A stretch of DNA of 45,146 nt, taken from Rhodospirillales bacterium. Its GTDB lineage: Bacteria; Pseudomonadota; Alphaproteobacteria; Acetobacterales; Acetobacteraceae. Numbering within the stretch: position 1 is the first letter of the stretch; every line of letters starts with the position of its first letter. Of the stretch, positions 25,410 through 33,559 are shown in pieces. The translations under genes and the position numbers were made by a program. The stretch covers positions 1 through 45,146 of the forward strand of contig JANXSM010000168.1 of assembly GCA_025352665.1 (NCBI GenBank), given 5' to 3'. The notes beneath the pieces are model-generated. The model did not search any database and was not told the origin of the DNA. It was given only the letters and a program-made list of their open reading frames with translations.

Positions 25410-26342
25410 ATGAAGATCGTTGCCTGTAACAGCAACCGACCGCTGGCCGAAGCCGTGGCCGCGACACTCAACCTGTCGCTGACCCGTGCCTCTGTACGCC
25501 GCTTCGCAGATATGGAGGTGTTCGTGGAAATTCACGAGAACATCCGTGGCGAGGACGTGTTCATCGTGCAGTCCACCTCCTATCCGGCCAACGACAATCT
25601 GATGGAGCTGCTGATCGCCTGCGACGCGTTGCGCCGCGCCTCGGCACGCCGCATCACCGCGGTCATCCCGTATTTCGGCTATGCCCGTCAGGATCGCAAA
25701 TCCGGCTCGCGCACGCCGATCTCGGCCAAGCTGGTCGCCAATCTGATCACCGAAGCCGGCGCCAACCGGGTGCTGACCTTGGATCTGCACGCAGGCCAGA
25801 TTCAGGGCTTCTTCGATATCCCGCTCGACAATCTCTTAACCGAGCCGCTGTTCACCCGCGACATCCAGGAGCGTTACGCCGGGCGCGACATCATGATCGT
25901 CTCGCCCGATATCGGCGGTGTGCTGCGCGCGCGCGGCGTGGCCACTCGGCTCAACTGCGACCTCGCCATCATCGACAAGCGGCGCGAGCGGGCCGGCGTG
26001 TCCGAGGTGATGAACGTGATCGGCGATGTGGCAGGCCGCGACTGCATCATCGTCGACGATATCGTCGATAGCGGTGGCACGTTGTGCAACGGGGCGGCAG
26101 CCCTGATCGCCAACGGCGCGCGGTCCGCGAGTGTCTATGTCACCCACGGCGTGCTGTCCGGCGGCGCCGTTGCACGCATCGCCGCCTCGCCGATCGAAAT
26201 GCTGACCATCACCGACAGCATCCTGGCGACCGAGGCGGTGAAGCTTGCCAGCAATATCCGCCAGCTCAGCATCGCGCCGTTGCTGGCCGAGGCGATGCGT
26301 CGCATCAACGACGAGAGTTCGGTGAGTTCGCTGTTCGACTGA
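25410..26342 (+). CDS. prs: Ribose-phosphate pyrophosphokinase
   Basis: 310 residues from ATG 25410, the standard length for class I PRPP synthetase. It makes PRPP from ribose 5-phosphate and ATP for purine, pyrimidine, histidine and tryptophan synthesis. Visible: [16 protein letters not shown] at the N-terminus, [20 protein letters not shown] (ATP loop), [14 protein letters not shown] (divalent metal/PRPP signature), and the PRPP-binding loop [10 protein letters not shown]. The open frame extends 28 codons upstream to 25326 but without homology. It stands alone between two intergenic gaps. Confidence 0.96.
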   Translation: MKIVACNSNRPLAEAVAATLNLSLTRASVRRFADMEVFVEIHENIRGEDVFIVQSTSYPANDNLMELLIACDALRRASARRITAVIPYFGYARQDRKSGSRTPISAKLVANLITEAGANRVLTLDLHAGQIQGFFDIPLDNLLTEPLFTRDIQERYAGRDIMIVSPDIGGVLRARGVATRLNCDLAIIDKRRERAGVSEVMNVIGDVAGRDCIIVDDIVDSGGTLCNGAAALIANGARSASVYVTHGVLSGGAVARIAASPIEMLTITDSILATEAVKLASNIRQLSIAPLLAEAMRRINDESSVSSLFD

Positions 26343-26418
26343 TGCCAGCCCGCCGTTGACATGTCGTTCGTGTGCCAACAACAAGGCGGTGTGCCATGAC
26401 ATCAGGGGAGATCATGCA

Positions 26419-27036
26419 ATGAAGCTGTTCTATTCGCCCGGCGCCTGTTCGGTCGGTATTCACGTCATCCTCGAGGAAATCGGCAAGCCATACGAAGCAG
26501 TGCTGCGGAGCACCCGCGACGGTTCGCTCCACACACCCGAATACATCGCGGTCAATCCAAAATCCAAGGTGCCGGCGCTGCAACGCGACGACGGTAGTGT
26601 ATTGACCGAATTTCCCGCCATCGCCTTTTGGCTGGCGCGCACCAATCCCTTCGCCGAACTGCTCCCCACCAATCCCGATGGCGAGGCGCGGGCAATCGAG
26701 GCGATGGACTACATCGGCGCCACCATGCACATGCAGGGTTTCGCCCGCCTGTTCCGCCCGACCGCGTTCAACGCCGACGAAGGGCAGAAGGAGGCTGTGC
26801 AGGCCCGCGGCCGCGAGATTCTGGGTGTGGCATTCGCGCTGCAGGACATCTGGCTCGGAAGCAAGGAATGGGTGCTCGGGCCTTACTCGGTGGCGGATGC
26901 GGCTTTGTTCTTCGTGGAAGTCTGGAGCAAGCGCCTCGACGTGCCGTTGCCGCCTCGTTGCGAGGCCCATTTCGCCCGCATGAAGGGCCGTCCCGCCGTG
27001 CAGCGGGTCATCGCCGCGGAGGGCCTGGATCTTTGA
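26419..27036 (+). CDS. Glutathione S-transferase family protein
   Basis: 205 residues from ATG 26419, preceded by GGGGAG at a spacing of 8. The N-terminal thioredoxin-like domain starts KLFYSPGACSVGIHVILEEI and has the cis-proline segment KVPALQRDDGSVLTEFPAI, with the E-S/F pair that binds glutathione's gamma-glutamyl group. The C-terminal helical domain includes GPYSVADAALFFV with the conserved capping D. The SPGACS at the active site suits beta/proteobacterial-type GSTs, where a cysteine is catalytic. The substrate is unknown. A glutathione-synthesis gene is nearby at 29893. Confidence 0.92.
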   Translation: MKLFYSPGACSVGIHVILEEIGKPYEAVLRSTRDGSLHTPEYIAVNPKSKVPALQRDDGSVLTEFPAIAFWLARTNPFAELLPTNPDGEARAIEAMDYIGATMHMQGFARLFRPTAFNADEGQKEAVQARGREILGVAFALQDIWLGSKEWVLGPYSVADAALFFVEVWSKRLDVPLPPRCEAHFARMKGRPAVQRVIAAEGLDL

Positions 27037-27599
27037 CCTTGTCGGACACGCGCCTGACCGCCACGCCATTCTGGTTCCTGCGCCACGGCGAGACGGATTG
27101 GAACGCGCAAAACCTCAGCCAGGGCAACGTTGATATTCCGCTGAACCCTAAGGGCATCGCTCAGGCGCATCAGGCGGCGGTGTGGCTGCAGAACCGCGGC
27201 ATCGCCACCATCGTCACCTCGCCGCTGTCGCGCGCGCGCGACACGGCGCAGGTGGTGGCTGCAGCACTCGGACTGCAGATCAGCGAGGACGAGGCGTTAC
27301 GCGAGGTTTCGTTCGGTGTGCAGGAAGGCCAGCCAATGTCCGACTGGTTCGCCGACTGGGTGGCAGGCCATCGCACGCCGGACAAGGCGGAGCCTTTTGT
27401 CGACCTGCGTGCGCGGGCTAGATCCGCCATCAACCGCGCGCTCGCTTTGCAGGCGCCGGTATTGGTGGTCGCTCATGGCGCCCTGTTCCGCGCCCTTCGG
27501 GCCGAAATGGGGTTGGAGGCGAATGTGCGAACCCCCAACGCCACGCCGTTCTGGTGCGAGCCGGGCACGCTGGCCTGGACGCTGACCGAGGCAAGGTAG
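27033..27599 (+). CDS. Histidine phosphatase family protein (phosphoglycerate mutase-like)
   Basis: 188 residues from a TTG at 27033 that overlaps the stop of the glutathione transferase gene (TTGA); TTG 27039 is the alternative, and no ATG is available near the homology. The catalytic motif LRHGETDWN is near residue 17, the second arginine is in SPLSRARDTAQ, LREVSFGVQEGQP carries the acid/base glutamate, and VVAHGALFRAL holds the second histidine. The C-terminus is short, so it is more likely a phosphatase than a true mutase; its substrate is unknown. Confidence 0.9.
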   Translation: MTLSDTRLTATPFWFLRHGETDWNAQNLSQGNVDIPLNPKGIAQAHQAAVWLQNRGIATIVTSPLSRARDTAQVVAAALGLQISEDEALREVSFGVQEGQPMSDWFADWVAGHRTPDKAEPFVDLRARARSAINRALALQAPVLVVAHGALFRALRAEMGLEANVRTPNATPFWCEPGTLAWTLTEAR

Positions 27600-27609
27600 C
27601 CAGCAGTCG

Positions 27610-29778
27610 CTACTCGTCGATGCCGCCCAATCGCAGGCCGGCAACAAAATGTTCCAGATCCTCTGCGCGTTCGAACGGGCTGGTGGCCACGAAACTCGAG
27701 ATTGTGAAGTCGGGCTGGATCGCCAGCAGGCGCCGCTTGACGATGTCGGCTTCCTGCAGCTGGCCCAGATGGCCGAGGGCGGCGAGATAGGGTTTGCAGG
27801 CCGCGGAGAAGCCCGGGTTCATTTCACTGACCTCGCGCCCGGTCACCACAGCGGCCTCGTAGTCGTGGCGCAGAAGCGCCACGATGATGAGCGAGGTATC
27901 AAAGAAGAAGGCGTGTGGGTCGAGCGGCGAGAGCTTCTTGTAGCGCAGCACACGGCGCTCTGCCTCGTCGAGCTCACCAAGATAGGCGAGCGCCACGCCG
28001 GACAGGCACCAGGCCATGGCGAGGTTGGGGTTCAGCATCAGCGCGCGCTCGTGCAGCGCGATCGCCTCGCGCTGGCGGTGGTGCATATATGCGCGGATGT
28101 GGCCTGCGATGGTCAGCGCCTTGGCGTCCTGCGGGTCGAGCGAGACGGCGCGCTCGGCGAGCCTGCCAGCCTCGGCCATGCTGGACGCGGCATCGCGCGA
28201 CCAGCCCTGGCCGACCAGGAAGATATGCCAGTAGGCAGCCCAGGTGTGGGCGGCGGCATAGTCCGGCTCCTGCGCCATCGCCTGGCGTAAGAGATCGCCC
28301 GCCTGCATGAACAGCGGCTTCTCGAGCCGGCTGATCAGCGGCAGCGAACGGAGCAGCAGGTCATAGGCAGTGGGATCGTGCGAGGGCCGGGCCGACACGC
28401 GTTGCGCCTCGATGAGCAGAATTTCCGGGTCGATCTGAGCGACCACCTCGGAGGCGATCTCGTCCTGAAGGGTCAATAGGTCATGACTGTCGCGATCGAA
28501 GCGACGCGACCAGACGATTTGGTTGCCGTTGCGAAGGTCAAGCAGCCGCAGCGAGATACGCAGCCGGTCGGGCACGCGCTGGATGGTGCCGTCGAGCAGG
28601 AAATCGATGCCGAAAGCGCGGCGAATCGCGGTTTCGTCGCGTGTCTGTGTGGCGTACCGAGCGAGCGAACTGGACGAGACCAGGAACATCCAACGGAACC
28701 GGGCGAGAGCTGAGGTGATCTCCTCGGCCAGGCCGGTCGACAGGTGCGCCTCGTTCTCGCCAACACCGACGAGTTGCAACGGCAGCACGCCGACCCGGGC
28801 ACCGCCGCGGGGGTTGGGTGGGCGCGCCTCGGTGCGTGGGTCGGTGCGTGCATCGGCGCGCGCCTCCGGCAAGGCGTGGCGCACACTGGTGCGCAGGTCG
28901 CGCGGCTGCTCGGCGCGGGCGCCGGGATGGGTGGCTGCGGCGGACTGCACGGCGCGAGGTGGTGGGTTGCTGGCGCGGATTTCGGCCAGCAGCCGCTGGG
29001 TTTCCTCGGAAGGTTGGGCGTCGAGCAGATCGGCCAGCACGGTGCGGCACCGTTCATAGGCCTGGATCGCCATGCCGCGTTCGCCGCGCACGGTGTAGGC
29101 CCGCATAAGGGCGCGCCAGGCGCCTTCATGAGCGCGGTCGATGCCGAGCAACTGCTGGGCGGCCGGGATCACCATCTCGGGGTCCGATTGCTCGCGCAGC
29201 ATGGTTTCGGCGAGCGTGCGGGCGCGATCGCGCAGCCGTTCGCGCTCCGCAGCCAACCAGTTGTCGAAGGCCGGATCGACTCCGTCCAGGTCTTCCATCA
29301 GGTCGCCATCGAGCAGGCACAGGGCGGCGGGCTTGGACGGGCTGGCGCGCAGCACCTCCTCCACATCCACCCACACCGTGCCAGGGCGCAGCATCAGATG
29401 GTCGCGGTTGATGGCCAGGATCTGGCTACCCATCGGGTCCAACGCGTCAAGCAGGCGATGGATCTCCTGGCGCAGCGAGGCGCGTGCCTGTTCCTCAGGC
29501 CGGCGGCTCCACAGCATTTCCGCGAGCTTGCCGCGCAGCACCGGACGAGGTGCCGAGAGGGCCAGGATGGCAAGCAACGCGCGGGTTTTGCGCCCGGTCG
29601 GCAGGATGCTTTCGGATGTAAGCGTCCAGGCCTCCATCTGCCCGATGAGGCGCAGCCTGACCATTACTGGATCGTTGGGTGTGTGCTGTCCCGAAATGGA
29701 GGTCGCAGCCGACATCCCCCCGGCGTTAGGACCCTGTGAAGTTTGCGAGACCATGCGTCGTGGGTTGCTGACGTTCAT
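27610..29778 (-). CDS. Large BTAD/SARP-like transcriptional regulator with TolB/FlgO-like and TPR domains
   Basis: 722 residues. About 40-135: winged-helix OmpR-type DNA-binding domain (RLRLIGQMEAW...GRKTRALLAILAL...LWSRRPEEQARASLRQEIHRL). About 145-270: bacterial transcriptional activation (BTAD) domain of helical repeats (ERLRDRARTLAETML, GIDRAHEGAWRALMRAY, RGERGMAIQAYERCR). About 290-330 is a Arg/Asp/Pro-rich linker with short repeats. 330-460 resembles the TolB-N/FlgO-like domain found before TPRs in CadC/adenylate-cyclase-type proteins (VGVLPLQLVG, GIDFLLDGTIQR). The remainder holds TPRs (PDYAAAHTWAAYWHIF, PQDAKALTIAGHIRAYM). Effector and targets are unknown. Convergent with the phosphatase gene. 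Confidence 0.88.
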   Translation of the reverse strand: MNVSNPRRMVSQTSQGPNAGGMSAATSISGQHTPNDPVMVRLRLIGQMEAWTLTSESILPTGRKTRALLAILALSAPRPVLRGKLAEMLWSRRPEEQARASLRQEIHRLLDALDPMGSQILAINRDHLMLRPGTVWVDVEEVLRASPSKPAALCLLDGDLMEDLDGVDPAFDNWLAAERERLRDRARTLAETMLREQSDPEMVIPAAQQLLGIDRAHEGAWRALMRAYTVRGERGMAIQAYERCRTVLADLLDAQPSEETQRLLAEIRASNPPPRAVQSAAATHPGARAEQPRDLRTSVRHALPEARADARTDPRTEARPPNPRGGARVGVLPLQLVGVGENEAHLSTGLAEEITSALARFRWMFLVSSSSLARYATQTRDETAIRRAFGIDFLLDGTIQRVPDRLRISLRLLDLRNGNQIVWSRRFDRDSHDLLTLQDEIASEVVAQIDPEILLIEAQRVSARPSHDPTAYDLLLRSLPLISRLEKPLFMQAGDLLRQAMAQEPDYAAAHTWAAYWHIFLVGQGWSRDAASSMAEAGRLAERAVSLDPQDAKALTIAGHIRAYMHHRQREAIALHERALMLNPNLAMAWCLSGVALAYLGELDEAERRVLRYKKLSPLDPHAFFFDTSLIIVALLRHDYEAAVVTGREVSEMNPGFSAACKPYLAALGHLGQLQEADIVKRRLLAIQPDFTISSFVATSPFERAEDLEHFVAGLRLGGIDE

Positions 29779-29892
29779 TTTATGAATGCTGCGCCGATAC
29801 AGGTTGAACTGGCAAGGCAGTGCGAGAGCTCAGGCATACAATGCTATTCACCGTTTCATGCCAATACGTGACATTGCGCAGCGCACCGTTAT

Positions 29893-31254
29893 CTAGATCG
29901 CAGCTTCCCTGAAAATTTCCGTGACGTTCCCGGACCATTCGCCGTTAAAACGTTGCAGCCAGTGTTCTGCCTGTGACGGTTTGCCGTGCACGATTTCGTG
30001 AAGTGGCCCCAGATAGCCGGTCTCATCTGCGCCGCTGGTGTTCAGGCGCGCGCGATTTCGCAACCCATCCGTCGCGATGTCGACCATCTCGCGAGCGATA
30101 TCACGAACCGTTCCGCTTCCCAGCGGCGCATCCAGTCCTTGCCGGGCGACGAGCGGTCGCAGGTCGACGCTGGTCTGCCAATCGAGTCGTCGGGCCAGGG
30201 CGTGCGCAGCGGCCAGCGCCGCATCGTCATAGAGGATGCCCACCCATAGGGCCGATTGCGCAACCATCATCTCCAGGCTGCCGGCGTCCGCGCCGCGCAT
30301 CTCGAGGAAGCGCTTGAGCCTGACGTCGGTGAACACAGTGGTCAGATGATCGGCGAAATCGCCCATCGTGGCGGTCCCAGCCGGCGTGTTGTGAAGCCCA
30401 CCATTCATAAACTGGCGGAACGAACGGCCGGCAAGATCGATCATTTCGCCATCGCGCATGACGAAATACATGGGCACGTCGAGCACCCAGTCGACATAGC
30501 GCTCGAAGCTGAAATTGTCGTCGAACATCAGTTGCGGCATGCCGCTGCGCTGGTTGTCGGTGTCGGTCCAGACATGCGCCCGATAGGAGAGGAAGCCGTT
30601 TGGCCGGCCCTCGGTGAACGGCGAATTGGCGAACAGAGCGGTGGCGATCGGCTGCAGCGCGAGGCTGGTGCGCAGCTTGCGCCGCATGTCCGCTTCGGAG
30701 GCGTAGTCGAGATTGACCTGAACGGTGCAGGTGCGGGTCATCATGTCGAGCCCCATGCTGCCCACGGTCGGCATGTAGCGGCGCATGATCGCGTAGCGGC
30801 TTTTCGGCATCCACGGCATCTCCGCGCGGCTGTGCGTCGGGTGAAAGCCGAGCGGCGCGAAGCCAAGGCCGAGCGGGGCTGCGGCCGCGCGCACGTCACG
30901 GTAATGGTCCTCAAACTCGGCCCAGGTCTCGTGCAACGTGCCCAGCATGCCACCGGACAGTTCGAGCTGGCCGGCTGGTTCAAGCGAGACGGAAGCCGCC
31001 CCGCGCTTCAGCCCGATCGGGTCGCCGTGGTCCAGGATGGGCTCCCAACCCTGGGCCTGAATGGTTTCCAAGATCGCGCGGATGCCGTTGGGCGAATAGG
31101 GCGGAGAGCTGAAATCCGACTGCGAGAACCCGAATTTCTCATGCTCCGTCCCAATGGTGAATTGGTCCTGAGGCTTGCAGCCGAAGGCGAGGTACTCGGC
31201 CAATTGCCGCACCGATTCGATCGGCGTGGCGTCGGCGTCTCCGGGGTTTGACAT
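29893..31254 (-). CDS. gshA: Glutamate--cysteine ligase (alphaproteobacterial/plant type)
   Basis: 453 residues from ATG 31254. It joins glutamate and cysteine, the first step of glutathione synthesis. The GCS2-type active-site motif FTIGTEHEKFGF is near residue 33, with LEPAGQLELSG, YMPTVGSMGLDMMTRTCTVQVNLDY, and NSPFTEGRPNGFLSYR, as in plant and alphaproteobacterial enzymes rather than E. coli GshA. The longer frame to 31539 adds about 95 residues overlapping rsmE without homology. It follows rsmE on the same strand after 37 bases; a conserved alphaproteobacterial pair. No gshB is seen here. Confidence 0.93.
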   Translation of the reverse strand: MSNPGDADATPIESVRQLAEYLAFGCKPQDQFTIGTEHEKFGFSQSDFSSPPYSPNGIRAILETIQAQGWEPILDHGDPIGLKRGAASVSLEPAGQLELSGGMLGTLHETWAEFEDHYRDVRAAAAPLGLGFAPLGFHPTHSRAEMPWMPKSRYAIMRRYMPTVGSMGLDMMTRTCTVQVNLDYASEADMRRKLRTSLALQPIATALFANSPFTEGRPNGFLSYRAHVWTDTDNQRSGMPQLMFDDNFSFERYVDWVLDVPMYFVMRDGEMIDLAGRSFRQFMNGGLHNTPAGTATMGDFADHLTTVFTDVRLKRFLEMRGADAGSLEMMVAQSALWVGILYDDAALAAAHALARRLDWQTSVDLRPLVARQGLDAPLGSGTVRDIAREMVDIATDGLRNRARLNTSGADETGYLGPLHEIVHGKPSQAEHWLQRFNGEWSGNVTEIFREAAI

Positions 31255-31291
31255 CTGGGTTCCGTGAATTTTCGGGCGGCGCTTGGAATGT

Positions 31292-31999
31292 CTATCGGTC
31301 CGAACGCAGTTGCAACAGGGCCAGCCCAACGATGGCGGCCGTCTCCGCGCGCAGGATGCGCGGACCCAGACCGATCGGTTCAACAAACGGGAGACGACGC
31401 AGCGCGTCAAGCTCCGCTGGTGTGAAACCGCCCTCTGGGCCCACCAGCAGGGCCGCTGGCCCGGACCATGCCGAAGGCGGTGCCGCGTTGCTGCGCTCCA
31501 AAGCGGCAGACAGCCGACGCTCCCTGGGCCAGGCGCCAAGCAAGTCGTAAAGCCGGACGGGAGCTTCGATTCGCGGCAGGCTCAGCCGCTCGCACTGCTC
31601 CGCCGCTTCGCGCGCGTTGGCCGCGAATCGGTCGAGGTTCAGCCGGCCGGTGTTGGTGCGCTCGGTGAACACGGGACATATGCGTGAGACGCCAAGCTCG
31701 GTGGCTTTCTCGATGATGAGATCCGTCGCGTCACGCTTCACCGGGGCGAACACGAGGGTGAGGTCGGGCTCCGCGGCCTGCGGCCGAGTCTGGCGGGTGA
31801 CGCAGAAGCGGGCCTGATCTTTGCGTATCGCTACGAGGGTGGCGGCAAACTCGCCGTCGGTGCCGTTGCAGACCAACACCTCTTCGCCGACGCCGCGGCG
31901 CATGACCGTGCCGAGGTAATGCGCCTGTGCCGGGCTCGCCGGGATCTCGGCGCCCTCGCTCAGCGTGTGATCGACGAAAAGGCGGATTGACCCGGTCAT
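31292..31999 (-). CDS. rsmE: 16S rRNA (uracil1498-N3)-methyltransferase
   Basis: 235 residues from ATG 31999. RsmE methylates N3 of U1498 in 16S rRNA within the assembled small subunit. It has an N-terminal PUA-like domain (HYLGTVMRRGVGEEVLVCNGTDGEF) and a C-terminal SPOUT knot domain with KATELGVSRICPV, VGPEGGFTPAEL and LGPRILRAETAAI. The start is the divergent partner of ubiA, with only 22 bases between the two start codons; an upstream in-frame ATG (32023) would overlap ubiA. The gshA gene follows. Confidence 0.95.
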   Translation of the reverse strand: MTGSIRLFVDHTLSEGAEIPASPAQAHYLGTVMRRGVGEEVLVCNGTDGEFAATLVAIRKDQARFCVTRQTRPQAAEPDLTLVFAPVKRDATDLIIEKATELGVSRICPVFTERTNTGRLNLDRFAANAREAAEQCERLSLPRIEAPVRLYDLLGAWPRERRLSAALERSNAAPPSAWSGPAALLVGPEGGFTPAELDALRRLPFVEPIGLGPRILRAETAAIVGLALLQLRSDR

Positions 32000-32021
32000 G
32001 CTGGCAAGCAACCTATCACCC

Positions 32022-32921
32022 ATGTCAGCACATACCGATATCGCTTCCGACGGATGGGTCGCGCGTCTGCCGACGCGCTGGCAACCCTATGCTCTGCTGG
32101 CGCGGTTCGACCGGCCGATCGGCGGATGGTTGCTGTTCCTGCCAGGGCTGTGGTCTGTGCTGCTGGCGCGTGTGGCGTGGGTCGAGACCGTCTGGTTGAT
32201 TGCGCTGTTCCTCATCGGCAGCTTCCTGATGCGCGGTGCCGGCTGCGTGGTGAACGACATGTGGGACCGCGACCTCGACCGTCTGGTGAGCCGGACCGCG
32301 GGACGGCCGCTCGCGTCGGGGGCGGTGCGCATGCGCCAGGCCGGTGTGTTTCTGGCGGTGCTGCTGGCCGTGAGCCTGCTTATTTTGCTGCAGCTGCGAC
32401 CGCTGGCGCAGATCCTGGGAGTGGCCTCGCTTGGGCTGGTCGCCCTCTATCCGCTGGCCAAGCGCGTGACCTGGTGGCCTCAGCTCATGCTCGGCGTCAC
32501 CTTCGGCTGGGGCGCGCCGATGGGGTATGCGGCAGCGACCGGTCGCTTCGATGGCACGACGGCCCTGCTCTATGGCGCGGCGATTATGTGGATTCTCGGC
32601 TATGATACGATTTATGCCCATCAGGATCGTGAGGACGATGCGCTGGTGGGCGTGCGCTCCACCGCACGCTTGTTTGCAACTCGGTCGCGTCCGTTCCTGT
32701 TTGTCTGCTACAGCGCCACCACGGTGTTGCTGGTCGCGGCAAGCTGGCGTGCCGGGCTGTCGGCTTGGGCGCTGCTGCCGATGGCGGGCGCTGTTCTGCT
32801 GCTCATGCGCCAGATCAAGGCGCTCGACGTCGACGATCCCCGGCTTTGCCTGAGGCTGTTTCAATCTAATCGCGACGTCGGGCTGCTGGTGGCCGCAGCG
32901 ATCGTGCTCGGCCGCCTATGA
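32022..32921 (+). CDS. ubiA: 4-hydroxybenzoate polyprenyltransferase
   Basis: 299 residues from ATG 32022 (307 from ATG 31998). It attaches the polyprenyl chain to 4-hydroxybenzoate in ubiquinone synthesis, in the inner membrane. The two aspartate-rich motifs are visible: NDMWDRDLDR near residue 80 and DTIYAHQDREDD near residue 200, as are about eight membrane helices and LARFDRPIGGWLLFLPG. It shares with ubiK and MidA a theme of respiratory quinone/complex I. The next gene overlaps its stop as ATGA. Confidence 0.95.
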   Translation: MSAHTDIASDGWVARLPTRWQPYALLARFDRPIGGWLLFLPGLWSVLLARVAWVETVWLIALFLIGSFLMRGAGCVVNDMWDRDLDRLVSRTAGRPLASGAVRMRQAGVFLAVLLAVSLLILLQLRPLAQILGVASLGLVALYPLAKRVTWWPQLMLGVTFGWGAPMGYAAATGRFDGTTALLYGAAIMWILGYDTIYAHQDREDDALVGVRSTARLFATRSRPFLFVCYSATTVLLVAASWRAGLSAWALLPMAGAVLLLMRQIKALDVDDPRLCLRLFQSNRDVGLLVAAAIVLGRL

Positions 32922-33559
32922 TCGATCCCAACGCGTTCATCCAGGCCAATACCGCGGTTGTCTGCCATAGCCTGGTCCCCGAGGTGTCGCTCCACCAGGC
33001 CACCGAAATCACGCCGATCTGGCAGGCCACCGAGGCCTGGCTTGCCGCGACTGGCACCGAGCCACCGTTCTGGGCCTTCGCCTGGCCGGGCAGTGCTGCG
33101 ATGGCGCGCCACATCCTCGATCATCGAGCACTTGTGGCCGGTCGGCGCGTGCTGGATTTCGCAGCGGGCGGTGGGCTTGCCGCGATTGCCTGCGCCATAG
33201 CCGGTGCTGCGTGGGTGGAGGCCGCCGACATCGATCCGCTGGCGATTGCGGCGACCGGGCTCAACGCCGCTCTCAATGGCGTCGCGGTTCGCTGCTCTGG
33301 CGATGTCGTGGGACAGGCCTGTCGCTGGGACCTGATCCTGTGCGGCGACGTCTGCTATGAGGCGCCGATGACCGGGCAGATCTTGCCCTGGCTGCGGCGC
33401 ATGGCAACGAATTGCGAGGTGTGGATCGCCGACCCTGGCCGCGCCTATTTGCCGCACGAGGGTCTGGAGAAGATGTGGCATCGCGAGGTCGCGACCTCCA
33501 TGGAGCTGGAGGACCACGCCACGCGACGGGTCACGCTGTGGCGTGTTTTGCCAGCCTGA
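32918..33559 (+). CDS. METTL20/ETFB-lysine-methyltransferase-like protein
   Basis: 213 residues. Class I SAM-binding motif VLDFAAGGGLAAIA near residue 79, followed by AADIDPLAIAATGLNAALNG. The sequence PFWAFAWPGSAAMARHIL just before motif I is typical of METTL20-type enzymes, which methylate lysines of the electron-transfer flavoprotein beta subunit in alphaproteobacteria and mitochondria. The substrate is inferred; RimN-like ribosomal-protein methyltransferases are the alternative. It overlaps ubiA by ATGA and overlaps the tail of the convergent permease gene by 29 bases. Confidence 0.85.
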   Translation: MIDPNAFIQANTAVVCHSLVPEVSLHQATEITPIWQATEAWLAATGTEPPFWAFAWPGSAAMARHILDHRALVAGRRVLDFAAGGGLAAIACAIAGAAWVEAADIDPLAIAATGLNAALNGVAVRCSGDVVGQACRWDLILCGDVCYEAPMTGQILPWLRRMATNCEVWIADPGRAYLPHEGLEKMWHREVATSMELEDHATRRVTLWRVLPA

